Below are positions 27,620-35,462 of a DNA stretch of 64,000 bases, in pieces; within the stretch, counting starts at the first letter, position 1, and each line of letters starts with the position of its first letter. The DNA comes from Streptomyces filipinensis (GTDB lineage: Bacteria > Actinomycetota > Actinomycetes > Streptomycetales > Streptomycetaceae), in assembly GCF_014649495.1 (NCBI RefSeq), contig NZ_BMTD01000028.1:24450-88449 (forward strand), written 5' to 3'. The notes under the pieces were generated by a model. The model did no database searches and had not been told where the DNA came from. It worked only from the letters and a program-made list of their open reading frames with translations. The translations under genes and the position numbers were made by a program.

Positions 27620-28102
27620 ATGAAGCGTGCCCGTCTCGTCCCCGCCGTCGCCCTGCTGGCGCTGTCCCCGCTGCTGCTGACCGCGTGCGGCTCGGGCGAC
27701 TCGTCCACCTCCGGCAGCGGCAACTCCGGTCAGCGACAGGGCTGCCAGTCGCCGTCCGGCATACCCACGGGCGGCGCCCAGGGCCGCCGTCCGAGCGGGG
27801 CGTCGTCCGGGGCGCCGTCGGGTGCGTCGACCGCGAAGCCGGCCGGCGCGCCCAGCGGTCTGCCCACGGGGATGCCGAGTGGCGCACCCGACGGCCAGGG
27901 CCAGGGTGGGCCCGGTGGCGGCTGCGGCGCTGGGCGGCGGCCGGGCCGGGGGACAGGTCCAGCAGGGCGGACAGGCCCGGCAGGGCTGACGGACGGGCCG
28001 CGGGCACTGCGACCGCGCGGGGCGGCGCGCACCGGACGCGCGCCGCTCCCGGCGCGTCTTCGGGCGCGGCTCAGCCCAGCCAGTGACTGCGGCCGATGCT
28101 GA
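27620..28102 (+). CDS. Low-complexity lipoprotein, possibly frameshifted
   Basis: The 160-residue reading starts with a lipoprotein signal (MKRARLVPAVALLALSPLLL, then TAC with Cys23) and continues as Ser/Gly/Pro-rich repeats such as SGAPSG and PTGMPSG. GGAG precedes the ATG by nine bases. From about 27920 on the frame loses third-position GC bias (codons ACA, GGT, CCA, GCA) and becomes Arg-rich, finally running into the convergent TetR gene. The +1 frame reads GGQVQQGGQARQG and stops at 27989, which looks more natural. Either a frameshift or a degenerate tail is possible. Function unknown. Confidence 0.6.
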   Translation: MKRARLVPAVALLALSPLLLTACGSGDSSTSGSGNSGQRQGCQSPSGIPTGGAQGRRPSGASSGAPSGASTAKPAGAPSGLPTGMPSGAPDGQGQGGPGGGCGAGRRPGRGTGPAGRTGPAGLTDGPRALRPRGAARTGRAPLPARLRARLSPASDCGRC

Positions 28103-28697
28103 TCAGCCACAACTGCCGGGTGGCGAGCTGTGTGACGCGCTCCCGCTCCTCGGCGGGGGACTCCAGTGCCTCCAGGAACAGCGAGGCGGTGATGAGCATC
28201 TGGTCGACGTAGAGGTGCGCGAGCATCAGCAGGTCGTCGTCGCTCCAGCCCGCTGCCTCGGGGTCCTTGGCCAGCTCGGCCTTCACCTCCTCGGCGAACC
28301 GGACAAGTTGCGCCCGGATGGCCTCCCGCACCGGCTGCACCCCGCCATGCCGTTCCCGGGCGATGAACCGGACATGCGCGGGGTACGTGTCCACGTGGTG
28401 GGCGATCAACTCGATGGCACGCGCGATGCGTTCCCCGCTGTCGCCCGCGGTGGACACCGTGGTCCGCACCATCGGGTGCAGGCTGCCCAGCGCCTCGTCG
28501 ACCAGCGCGACGCCGAGGTCGGCGGTCGAGCGGAAGTGCCGGTAGAAGGCGGTCGGAGCGACGCCGACGGCCCGGGTGACCTCGCGCAGGCCCAGGCTGC
28601 TCAGGCTCTGATCCTCCAGCAGCGCGAGCGCCGCGTCGAGGAACGCCTGCCGGGTCTTCTGCTTCTGGGCCTGCCGGATGCCGAGGGTGTGACTCAT
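28071..28697 (-). CDS. TetR-family regulator, FabR-like
   Basis: The 208-residue protein has the N-terminal helix-turn-helix (TRQAFLDAALALLEDQ; LREVTRAVGVAPTAFYRHF) of TetR repressors. The phrase RQAQKQKTRQAFLDAA resembles FabR, the repressor of unsaturated fatty-acid genes in enterobacteria. The ligand domain has VRFIARERHGGVQPVREAIR. It is divergent from two small membrane protein genes; three copies of ACAACTGTT fill the shared promoter region and are likely operators. Its 3' end overlaps the preceding lipoprotein reading frame by 32 bases. Confidence 0.9.
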   Translation of the reverse strand: MSHTLGIRQAQKQKTRQAFLDAALALLEDQSLSSLGLREVTRAVGVAPTAFYRHFRSTADLGVALVDEALGSLHPMVRTTVSTAGDSGERIARAIELIAHHVDTYPAHVRFIARERHGGVQPVREAIRAQLVRFAEEVKAELAKDPEAAGWSDDDLLMLAHLYVDQMLITASLFLEALESPAEERERVTQLATRQLWLISIGRSHWLG

Positions 28698-28709
28698 GTC
28701 ATCCAGTTA

Positions 28710-28786
28710 ACAACTGTTCTCTGGAATTGAAAAGCCGTGGAGCGCGCTAGAGTAGAAGTCAGTGAACAACTGTTACTACAACTGTT
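28710..28786. promoter_or_regulatory. Three ACAACTGTT repeats, probable TetR operators
   Basis: ACAACTGTT occurs at 28710-28718, 28766-28774 and 28778-28786. The last two are 12 bp apart and are framed by GTGAACA and TGTTCAC as an inverted repeat. The first lies 13 bases upstream of the TetR start. A possible promoter for the plus-strand genes (TTGAAA 28727-28732, TAGAGT 28748-28753, 15-bp spacer) lies between the copies, so binding could control both directions. Confidence 0.6.
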
Positions 28787-28842
28787 CACCGAAACTTCAC
28801 ACCGGCCCGATACGAGGTATCCCGGAGGGGGGATTCGATCCC

Positions 28843-29010
28843 ATGCTGTTCCTCGTCGCCGCACTCATGCTGCTCGGTGTCGTGCTGGGCACCGTCGCCC
28901 ACGCGCCGCTGACCGTCACCGCCGTCGTGGCCGCCGTCATCGCCGTGTGGCTGGGCGTCTTCGCGATCCGCGAGCGCCACGGCCGCCGGCGCCGTACGCC
29001 GGCCAACTGA
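28843..29010 (+). CDS. Small two-helix membrane protein
   Basis: This 55-residue protein is almost entirely two hydrophobic helices (LFLVAALMLLGVVLGTVAHA and TVTAVVAAVIAVWLGVFAI) followed by a basic tail, RERHGRRRRTPAN, which should lie in the cytoplasm. GGAGGGGGG precedes the ATG by about ten bases. It is the first gene downstream of the TetR operator repeats. No family is recognised. Confidence 0.7.
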   Translation: MLFLVAALMLLGVVLGTVAHAPLTVTAVVAAVIAVWLGVFAIRERHGRRRRTPAN

Positions 29011-29057
29011 CCGTCCGCCACGACTTCCAGCACCACGACTTCCAGGAGCTGAGCACC

Positions 29058-29336
29058 ATGCAACTCACCGCACCGGTCACCAGCCGCAACGACGCCCGGC
29101 CGACCGCCCGCGACGCCGACGGCATGGCTGTGGCGTCCTTCATCCTCGGCCTTCTCGGCCTGCTCGTCCTCAACATCTTCCTCGGTCCGATCGCCATCGT
29201 CCTGGCCGCGGTCTCCCTCTGGCGCGGCACCGCCCGCCGCGGCCGCGCCCTCCTGGGCCTGACGCTGGGTGTCGCCGACCTGGCCGTCCTGGCCGTCGCG
29301 ATGGAGGTCTCCCACACACTGTCGTGGAGCCTGTGA
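29058..29336 (+). CDS. DUF4190-type small membrane protein
   Basis: The 92-residue protein has a polar N-terminus and the DUF4190 pattern: AVASFILGLLGLLVLNIFLGP, a second helix IAIVLAAVSLWRG, then RGRALLGLTLGVADLAVLAVAM. AGGAG precedes the ATG. It follows the previous small gene by 47 bases and is probably in the same TetR-controlled operon. A direct repeat, CACGACTTCCAG twice, lies just upstream. Function unknown. Confidence 0.8.
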   Translation: MQLTAPVTSRNDARPTARDADGMAVASFILGLLGLLVLNIFLGPIAIVLAAVSLWRGTARRGRALLGLTLGVADLAVLAVAMEVSHTLSWSL

Positions 29337-29623
29337 CGCCCGGCGACACCGCCTGACCCAGCCGGACCCCGAGGACGACGGGGCAGCCGGCCGACGGCCG
29401 AGCGCAGGCGACCCCACCGCCTCCGCCTCCGCCGCCACGGCCCCGACGCCGTCGTCGCCCACGCCCCCGTCACCACCGCCGTGCGGCAGCCGGACCGCCA
29501 CGTCGTGAGGCGGCGCCGGGCACCTCGCCGGCAGGCCGAAGTGCGGCCCGAGCAGGGCGCTCCCGGCCAAAGGGACCTCGCAGCCGAGGCGAGCGGGAGA
29601 GGCGCCGTAGAATCGGCGTCACC
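29337..29623. other. Intergenic region without recognised gene
   Basis: These 287 bases contain Pro/Ser/Thr-coding open frames with no start, ribosome site or domain that I can support. Only the promoter near the desulfurase is assigned. Confidence 0.5.
29608..29613 (+). promoter_or_regulatory. -10 element of a probable leaderless promoter
   Basis: TAGAAT matches the Streptomyces SigHrdB -10 consensus. The desulfurase ATG is only 10 bases further on and lacks a ribosome site, so transcription probably starts at or next to the start codon. No good -35 hexamer is visible. Confidence 0.5.
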
Positions 29624-30793
29624 ATGGCTTACCTCGACCACGCCGCGACAACCCCGATGCTCCCGGAGGCGGCAGAGGCCCTGACCGCCCGGTTGAGCAT
29701 CACGGGCAACGCATCCTCCCTCCACGCATCCGGCCGCCAGGCACGCCGCACGGTCGAGGAATCCCGCGAATCCCTCGCGGAAGCGCTCGGCGCCCGCCCC
29801 AGCGAGGTCGTCTTCACCTCGGGCGGCACCGAAGCGGACAACCTCGCCGTCAAGGGCCTGTACTGGTCCCGCCGCGCCGCCGACCCGGCCCGCACCCGCG
29901 TCCTGGCCAGCCCCGTCGAGCACCACGCCGTCCTCGACGCCGTCCACTGGCTCGGCGAACACGAGGGCGCGACGGTCGAGTACCTCCCCGTCGACTCCTA
30001 CGGCCGCGTCCACCCCGAGACGCTGCGCGAGGCCGTCGCCCGCAACCCCCACGACGTCGCCCTGGTCACCGTGATGTGGGCCAACAACGAGATCGGCACC
30101 ATCCTGCCGGTCCGTGAACTCGCCGACGTGGCCGCCGAGTTCGGCATCCCGATGCACGCCGACGCGGTCCAGGCCCTCGGTCAGGTCCCGGTCGACTTCG
30201 CTGCCTCCGGCCTCGCCGCGATGACCGTCTCCGGCCACAAGATCGGTGGCCCGTACGGCATCGGCGCGCTGCTGCTCGGCCGTGACCACACCCCCGTGCC
30301 GGTCCTGCACGGCGGCGGCCAGGAGCGGCACGTCCGCTCGGGCACCCTCGACGTCCCGGCGGTCGCCTCCTTCGCCGTCGCGGCCAGGCTCGCCACCGAG
30401 CGCCGCGCGTGGTTCGCCCGGGAGGTCGGCGCCCTGCGCGACCGGTTGATCGACGCCGTCCGTACGGCCGTACCGGACGCCATACTCGGCGGCGACCCCG
30501 CGTCCGAGGGCCGGCTGCCCGCCAACGCGCACTTCACCTTCCCCGGCTGCGAGGGCGACTCCCTGCTGCTCCTGCTGGACGCCCAGGGCATCGAGTGCTC
30601 GACCGGATCCGCCTGCACCGCGGGCGTGGCCCAGCCCAGCCATGTGCTGCTCGCCACCGGCGCCGACCCGGACCTGGCCCGCGGCACCCTGCGCTTCTCC
30701 CTCGGTCACACCTCCACGGAGGCGGACGTCGAAGCGGTCGCCGAGGCGATCGGCCCGGCGGTGGAGCGGGCGCGGGTGGCGGGGCTCAGCTGA
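29624..30793 (+). CDS. Cysteine desulfurase (NifS/IscS type)
   Basis: The 389-residue PLP enzyme takes sulfur from cysteine as a persulfide. The PLP lysine is Lys206 in TVSGHKIGGPYG, the histidine stacking on PLP is in SPVEHHAVLD, and the persulfide cysteine is Cys331 in ECSTGSACTAG. The gene is close to mnmA, and the pair can feed 2-thiouridine synthesis at tRNA position 34, since MnmA uses IscS-type sulfur. A second SufS-type desulfurase normally handles Fe-S clusters in actinobacteria. Confidence 0.95.
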   Translation: MAYLDHAATTPMLPEAAEALTARLSITGNASSLHASGRQARRTVEESRESLAEALGARPSEVVFTSGGTEADNLAVKGLYWSRRAADPARTRVLASPVEHHAVLDAVHWLGEHEGATVEYLPVDSYGRVHPETLREAVARNPHDVALVTVMWANNEIGTILPVRELADVAAEFGIPMHADAVQALGQVPVDFAASGLAAMTVSGHKIGGPYGIGALLLGRDHTPVPVLHGGGQERHVRSGTLDVPAVASFAVAARLATERRAWFAREVGALRDRLIDAVRTAVPDAILGGDPASEGRLPANAHFTFPGCEGDSLLLLLDAQGIECSTGSACTAGVAQPSHVLLATGADPDLARGTLRFSLGHTSTEADVEAVAEAIGPAVERARVAGLS

Positions 30794-31078
30794 GACCGGG
30801 GCGCGAACGGACGCCCGGGCGCACGAAAACGACCTACGAGGCGGGTTCCCTTCGCCGGTATTGTCCGGATCAGGTGATGGGGGTCGCCGTCTGGTCCAGT
30901 CCTTGCGACCTTTCGGCCTCTCAGCCCGAGCGTCGATGTCGGCACCAGCGGAGAAGGTGTACCTCTCGTTGAAGAGATCATGTATCTCTCGCTGACGTCG
31001 GCTACTCCGCTTGAACTCCCTCACTCGTCCCGTAGGTCTTCTCACAGGATAAATCCGCCTCTGCCGGACAAAAAGGGG
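30794..31078. other. Convergent intergenic region with tandem hairpins
   Basis: This 285-base gap lies between convergent genes and has clearly lower GC than its surroundings. It contains two adjacent small hairpins built on a repeated unit: GTACCTCTCGTTGA (30959-30972) and GTATCTCTCGCTGA (30982-30995). No gene is supported. Confidence 0.5.
30951..30989. repeat. Tandem imperfect repeat forming two hairpins
   Basis: GAGAAGGTGTACCTCTC (30951-30967) folds on itself with one bulged A, and AGAGATCATGTATCTCT (30973-30989) has a perfect 6-bp stem with a CATGT loop. Both hairpins share the repeated GTAYCTCTCGYTGA half, which suggests a duplicated element, perhaps a bidirectional terminator. Confidence 0.45.
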
Positions 31079-31708
31079 CTAGACCTTGATTTTTTTCAGA
31101 TATCGCTCCCAGTCCCAGTGCGGCCCCGGATCGGTGTGGTCCGTCCCCGGCACCTCCACGTGCCCGATGATGTGCTCGCGGTCCACGGGTATGCCGTAAC
31201 GCCCGCATATCGCCGCCGTCAGGCGCGCCGAGGACGCGTACATGGCGTCCGTGAAGGAGGACGCGTCGTCCACGAAGCCCTCGTGCTCGATGCCGACACT
31301 GCGTTCGTTGTACGCGCGGTTGCCCGCGTGGAAGGCCACGTCCAGCTCCCGGATCAGCTGGGTGATCCGGCCGTCCCTGCGCACGATGTAGTGCGCCGCC
31401 GCACCGTGCGCCGGGTCCTGGAACACCTTCACCGCGCTCGCGTAGCCGCCCTGGGTGACATGGATGACGACCCGGTCCACGGAGTAGTCGTCCGGCCGGT
31501 CCGCGCGCCGGTAGTTGGCCGGGGAGGCCGGCACCCAGCGCGCCCCCCGGAAGTCCACGGCCCCCGCCACCCGGGGCTTCTCCACCCCCGGCAGCCGCCA
31601 CCACAGGTGCTTGAGCTCGTCACGGGCCAGCGCGGCCGTGCCCACGGCGGCCGCCACGCCGCCGACGAGCAGGGCCCGCCGCCCCAGCCGCCGATCCGCG
31701 TCGCTCAT
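31079..31708 (-). CDS. Tat-exported N-acetylmuramoyl-L-alanine amidase
   Basis: The 209-residue protein begins SDADRRLGRRALLVGGVAAAV, a twin-arginine type signal, with no clear cleavage site, so it may stay anchored. The Amidase_2 domain has VVIHVTQGG (zinc His83), SVGIEHEGF and HIIGHVEVPGTDHTDPGPHWDW with the DPGP metal/catalytic block. It should cut the amide between MurNAc and the stem peptide. GGGGAGGA precedes the ATG. The last codons contain a run of seven A on the coding strand. Confidence 0.92.
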   Translation of the reverse strand: MSDADRRLGRRALLVGGVAAAVGTAALARDELKHLWWRLPGVEKPRVAGAVDFRGARWVPASPANYRRADRPDDYSVDRVVIHVTQGGYASAVKVFQDPAHGAAAHYIVRRDGRITQLIRELDVAFHAGNRAYNERSVGIEHEGFVDDASSFTDAMYASSARLTAAICGRYGIPVDREHIIGHVEVPGTDHTDPGPHWDWERYLKKIKV

Positions 31709-31809
31709 GTCCTCCCCTTCCGCCTCCGGCCGCCCGCGTCGCGCCCCCTGTGATCGTCAACGGACATCCGGCGGTCCCGGTTCCCGCGGCCCCGTACCCT
31801 GGAAGGGCT

Positions 31810-32934
31810 ATGACTGAGACCCCGCAGCGCCCCCTCCGCGTCCTCGCCGCCATGTCCGGTGGAGTCGACTCCGCCGTCGCCGCCGCGCGCGCCGCGGAAG
31901 CCGGCCACGACGTCACCGGCGTCCACCTCGCGCTCTCCGCGAACCCGCAGTCCTTCCGGACCGGCGCGCGGGGCTGTTGCACCATCGAGGACTCGCGTGA
32001 CGCCCGCCGCGCGGCCGACGTCATCGGCATCCCCTTCTACGTCTGGGACCTCGCCGACCGCTTCCGCGAGGACGTCGTCGAGGACTTCGTCGCCGAGTAC
32101 GAGGCCGGCCGCACCCCCAACCCCTGCCTGCGCTGCAACGAGAAGATCAAGTTCGCCGCGCTGCTCGACAAGGCCCTCGCCCTCGGCTTCGACGCGGTGT
32201 GCACCGGCCACTACGCCAAGGTGCTCGTCCGCGAGGACGGCTCCCGCGAGCTGCACCGCGCCTCCGACATGGCCAAGGACCAGTCGTACGTGCTCGGCGT
32301 GCTGGACGAGAGGCAGCTCGCCCACGCCCTGTTCCCGCTCGGCGACACGGTCACCACCAAGGACGAGATCCGCGCCGAGGCCGAGCGCCGGGGACTGGCC
32401 GTGGCCAAGAAGCCCGACTCGCACGACATCTGCTTCATCGCCGACGGCGACACCCAGGGCTTCCTCGCCCGCAGGCTGGGCAAGGCCGAGGGTGACATCG
32501 TCGACGAGTCCGGCGCCAGGCTGGGCACGCACGAGGGCGCGTACGGGTTCACCATCGGTCAGCGCAAGGGCCTGCGCATCGGTACCCCGGCCCCCGACGG
32601 CAAGCCCCGCTACGTCCTCGACATCTCCCCGGTCACCAACACGGTCACCGTCGGCCCCGCCGCCGCCCTGGACGTCACCGCCCTCACCGCGATCAAGCCT
32701 CGCTGGTGCGGCACCGCCCCGACCGGCCCCGGCACCTACACCGCCCAGCTGCGCGCCCACGGCGGCGAGAGCGAGGTCACCGCGGAACCGGTCGGCGGCG
32801 AGCTGCGCGTGACCTTCACCGAGCCGGTCCGCGGCGTCGCCCCCGGCCAGGCGATCGTCCTGTACGACGGCACACGTGTGGTGGGTTCGGCGACGATCGC
32901 GTCGACCACACGCGCGACGGCCGCGGCGGTGTAA
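31810..32934 (+). CDS. mnmA: tRNA-specific 2-thiouridylase MnmA
   Basis: The 374-residue enzyme thiolates U34 of Lys, Glu and Gln tRNAs, using ATP and persulfide sulfur. It shows the PP-loop AAMSGGVDSAV at the N-terminus, catalytic Cys106 in NPCLRCNEKIKF and Cys208 in SHDICFIADG, and DQSYVLGVL. ATG 31810 has GGAAGGG just upstream; the reading frame extends 20 codons further but without family similarity. It is two genes from the cysteine desulfurase that can supply its sulfur. Confidence 0.96.
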   Translation: MTETPQRPLRVLAAMSGGVDSAVAAARAAEAGHDVTGVHLALSANPQSFRTGARGCCTIEDSRDARRAADVIGIPFYVWDLADRFREDVVEDFVAEYEAGRTPNPCLRCNEKIKFAALLDKALALGFDAVCTGHYAKVLVREDGSRELHRASDMAKDQSYVLGVLDERQLAHALFPLGDTVTTKDEIRAEAERRGLAVAKKPDSHDICFIADGDTQGFLARRLGKAEGDIVDESGARLGTHEGAYGFTIGQRKGLRIGTPAPDGKPRYVLDISPVTNTVTVGPAAALDVTALTAIKPRWCGTAPTGPGTYTAQLRAHGGESEVTAEPVGGELRVTFTEPVRGVAPGQAIVLYDGTRVVGSATIASTTRATAAAV

Positions 32935-32963
32935 CCGGTCCCCGGTCCGGGTGCGACCGGCTC

Positions 32964-33746
32964 CTACTCCGTCAGGAACGCGGCCAGGACCGGCCCGAGC
33001 ACGTCCGGCTCCACCATGTGGGTCTGCCCCGCCAGCTCGCTGTACGCGCCCTCGGGCACCGCCCTGGACACCTCCCGGGACGCCTCGCGCATCCAGTCCG
33101 GGCTCGCCCCGCCCGCGACCACCAGCACGGGCACGGAGATCGCGGCGAGCCGGTCCCGGGGCAGCAGCCCGTCGCCCATGACCGTGTCGTCGTAGGCGAG
33201 GCTGGGCGCGACGGCCTCCATACCGGCCCACATCGGCGACTGGCGGGCGCGCTGGATCATCTCCTCGGCCAGGCCCGTCAGCCGGAGGAACAGCTCCACC
33301 GCGTCCCCGCGCCGGCCGTCCGCGAGGGCCTTGTTCAGCTGCTCCTTGTACGCGGCCTCCCGCTCGGCGCCACCGGGCAGGAAGTCGGTGTACGGCACCT
33401 CGTAGACGGCGGCACGGACGGCCGGCAGCCCCCTCGCCACCGCCTGGAGCACCAGCGCACCGCCCGAGGAGACCCCGAACAGCGCCGCCTCGCCCCCCAC
33501 GGCGTCGAGCAGCGCGGCCAGGTCCTCCACCTCGCGTTCGACCGCGTACGGCTTCGTGTCACCGCTCTCCCCGCGGCCCCGGCGGTCGTAGACGACGGCG
33601 GTGCAGCGGTCAGCGAGCCGCTGGGCCAGGGGTGCCACGGTGCCGCCGGTGGACATCGCGCCGCTCACCAGGATCACCGTGGGCCCCTGGCCGATCACTT
33701 CGTACGCGAGGGACGTGCCGTCGCGGGAAGTCGTCTTCTTGTCCAT
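32964..33746 (-). CDS. Alpha/beta-hydrolase
   Basis: The 260-residue protein is a compact alpha/beta-hydrolase: oxyanion region VILVSGAMSTGG, YDRRGRGESGDT, nucleophile elbow LFGVSSGGALVLQ, acid region VPVLVVAGGASPDW and the catalytic histidine in LAGQTHMVEPD. No signal peptide is present. It is probably an esterase or similar of unknown substrate. It converges on mnmA with a 29-base gap and is followed upstream by the DUF427 gene on the same strand. Confidence 0.9.
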   Translation of the reverse strand: MDKKTTSRDGTSLAYEVIGQGPTVILVSGAMSTGGTVAPLAQRLADRCTAVVYDRRGRGESGDTKPYAVEREVEDLAALLDAVGGEAALFGVSSGGALVLQAVARGLPAVRAAVYEVPYTDFLPGGAEREAAYKEQLNKALADGRRGDAVELFLRLTGLAEEMIQRARQSPMWAGMEAVAPSLAYDDTVMGDGLLPRDRLAAISVPVLVVAGGASPDWMREASREVSRAVPEGAYSELAGQTHMVEPDVLGPVLAAFLTE

Positions 33747-33783
33747 GCCCGTGCAGACTGCCGCACCGGCATCGACTCATCGC

Positions 33784-34107
33784 TTACGACACGTCGGTTT
33801 CGTAGAAGCAGAAGTGATCCCTGATCGCGGCGACGTCCGGCTTCGGCTCCGGGTACGCCCACACGAGATCCGGCGCGTCCGGCAGCGACCAGTAGGACGC
33901 CGTGCCCTTGAAGGGGCAGACGGTGTGCGTGTCGGAGGGGGTGAGCAGATCGACGCGTACGTCCTCGGCCGGGATGTAGTACCGCGCCGGGCAGCCCGTC
34001 TCGCGCAGCACCAGCGGCCGGTCGGTCTCGGCCAGCACCTGGTCGCCGTGCACCACGCGCACGTGCCGCTCTTCTTCGTCGATGGTGATGGTGTGTCCTC
34101 GGGTCAT
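33784..34107 (-). CDS. DUF427 domain protein
   Basis: The 107-residue protein matches DUF427: VRVVHGDQVLAETDRPLVLRE, YYIPAEDVRVDLL, CPFKGTASYWSL and VWAYPEPKPDVAAIRDHFCFY. These small beta-rich proteins are common in actinobacteria and have no fixed function. The start ATG 34107 is chosen because the much longer open frame upstream is antisense to the LOG gene. It is divergent from that gene with a 78-base gap. Confidence 0.88.
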   Translation of the reverse strand: MTRGHTITIDEEERHVRVVHGDQVLAETDRPLVLRETGCPARYYIPAEDVRVDLLTPSDTHTVCPFKGTASYWSLPDAPDLVWAYPEPKPDVAAIRDHFCFYETDVS

Positions 34108-34185
34108 ACCGGGACAGCACCGGCGGGCCCGTGCTTCTTCCCGCGTACGGCGGACACCGCGGGGGCGGGCCGTACGGTAGGGGAC

Positions 34186-34725
34186 ATGAACATCTGCGTC
34201 TTCCTGTCCGCCGCCGACCTCGACGAGCGGTACACGCGTCCCGCGCGCGAGTTCGCGGAACTGCTCGGCGAGGCCGGTCACACCCTGGTGTGGGGCGGTT
34301 CCGACGTCGGTCTGATGAAGGTCGTCGCCGACGGGGTGCACGAGGCCGGAGGCAGACTGCTGGGCGTGTCCGTGGAGTTCCTCGCGAACAAGGCGCGGCC
34401 CGGCACCGACGAGATGGTCATCGCCGCCGACCTCGCCGAACGCAAGAAGCTGCTGCTGGAGAAGGCCGACGCCGTGGTGATCATGGTGGGCGGCACCGGC
34501 ACGCTGGACGAGGCCACCGAGATCCTGGAGCTGAAGAAGCACGGCCGCACCGAGAAGCCGGTCGTGCTGCTGAACACCGCGGGCTTCTACGACGGGCTCC
34601 AGCAGCAGTTCCGCCGCATGGAGGACGAGGGTTTCCTGCCACGCCCGCTGTCCGAACTGGTCTTCTTCGCCGAGGAGCCGGCCGGGGCCCTGGCCTACCT
34701 GGAGAAGCAGGCCAGCGAGCGCTGA
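34186..34725 (+). CDS. LOG-family protein (TIGR00730 Rossmann fold)
   Basis: The 179-residue protein begins MNICVFLSAADLDERY and has LVWGGSDVGLMKVVADGV and the family motif GGTGTLDEATEIL, a variant of PGGxGTxxE. LOG proteins hydrolyse nucleoside 5'-monophosphates such as cytokinin ribotides to base plus ribose phosphate. Many bacterial members have uncertain substrates. The start is fixed by conservation of MNICVF. Confidence 0.9.
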   Translation: MNICVFLSAADLDERYTRPAREFAELLGEAGHTLVWGGSDVGLMKVVADGVHEAGGRLLGVSVEFLANKARPGTDEMVIAADLAERKKLLLEKADAVVIMVGGTGTLDEATEILELKKHGRTEKPVVLLNTAGFYDGLQQQFRRMEDEGFLPRPLSELVFFAEEPAGALAYLEKQASER

Positions 34726-34741
34726 TGCGAGCATGGCGGGC

Positions 34742-35431
34742 ATGGCTACTCATGTGATCACCGGGGCCGGATCCGGTATCGGCGCGGCCCTCGCCCGCCG
34801 TCTGCACGCGCGCGGGGACGCACTCGTGCTGCACGCGCGCGACGCGGGCCGCGCGAAGCAACTGGCGGCCGAGTTCCCCGGCGCCCGCACCCTGGTCGGC
34901 GACCTCGCGGACCCGGACAAGCTGTCCTGGGCGTTCTCCCACCAGACGCTGCCCGACCGGGTGGACTCCCTGCTGCACATCGCCGGCGTCGTCGACCTGG
35001 GCGAGGTCGGCGACCTGACCCCCAAGGCCTGGCGCCACCAGCTCAACGTCAACCTGATCGCCCCCGCCGAGCTGACCCGGCACTTCCTGCCCCAGCTGCG
35101 CGCGGCCCGCGGCCATGTGATCTTCGTCAACTCCGGCGCCGGTCTCAACGCCCACGCCGGCTGGTCCGCGTACGCCGCCTCCAAGCACGGCCTGAAGGCC
35201 CTCGCCGACTCCCTGCGCCAGGAGGAGCACGCGAACGGCGTCCGGGTCACCTCGGTCTACCCCGGCCGCACGGCCAGCCCCATGCAGGCCAAGGTCCACC
35301 AGCAGGAGGGCAAGGAGTACGACCCCGCGCGGTGGATCGACCCCGAGTCGGTCGCCACGACGATCCTCATGGCCCTGGACCTCCCGGCGGACGCGGAGGT
35401 CAACGACCTGACGGTCCGGCCGGGGCGCTGA
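34742..35431 (+). CDS. Short-chain dehydrogenase/reductase
   Basis: The 229-residue SDR has the cofactor motif VITGAGSGIGAAL, the NAG-like segment LLHIAGVVD, active-site Ser in FVNSGAGLNAHAG and the YAASKHGLKAL motif (Tyr/Lys). The preference is probably NADPH because of ARDAGRAK after the second strand. ATG 34742 (MATHVITG) is used; an ATG three codons earlier is also possible. It follows the LOG gene by 16 bases and is likely co-transcribed. Confidence 0.9.
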   Translation: MATHVITGAGSGIGAALARRLHARGDALVLHARDAGRAKQLAAEFPGARTLVGDLADPDKLSWAFSHQTLPDRVDSLLHIAGVVDLGEVGDLTPKAWRHQLNVNLIAPAELTRHFLPQLRAARGHVIFVNSGAGLNAHAGWSAYAASKHGLKALADSLRQEEHANGVRVTSVYPGRTASPMQAKVHQQEGKEYDPARWIDPESVATTILMALDLPADAEVNDLTVRPGR

Positions 35432-35462
35432 CCCCGGCCCCCGGGTTCCGTAGGCTTCCCTG

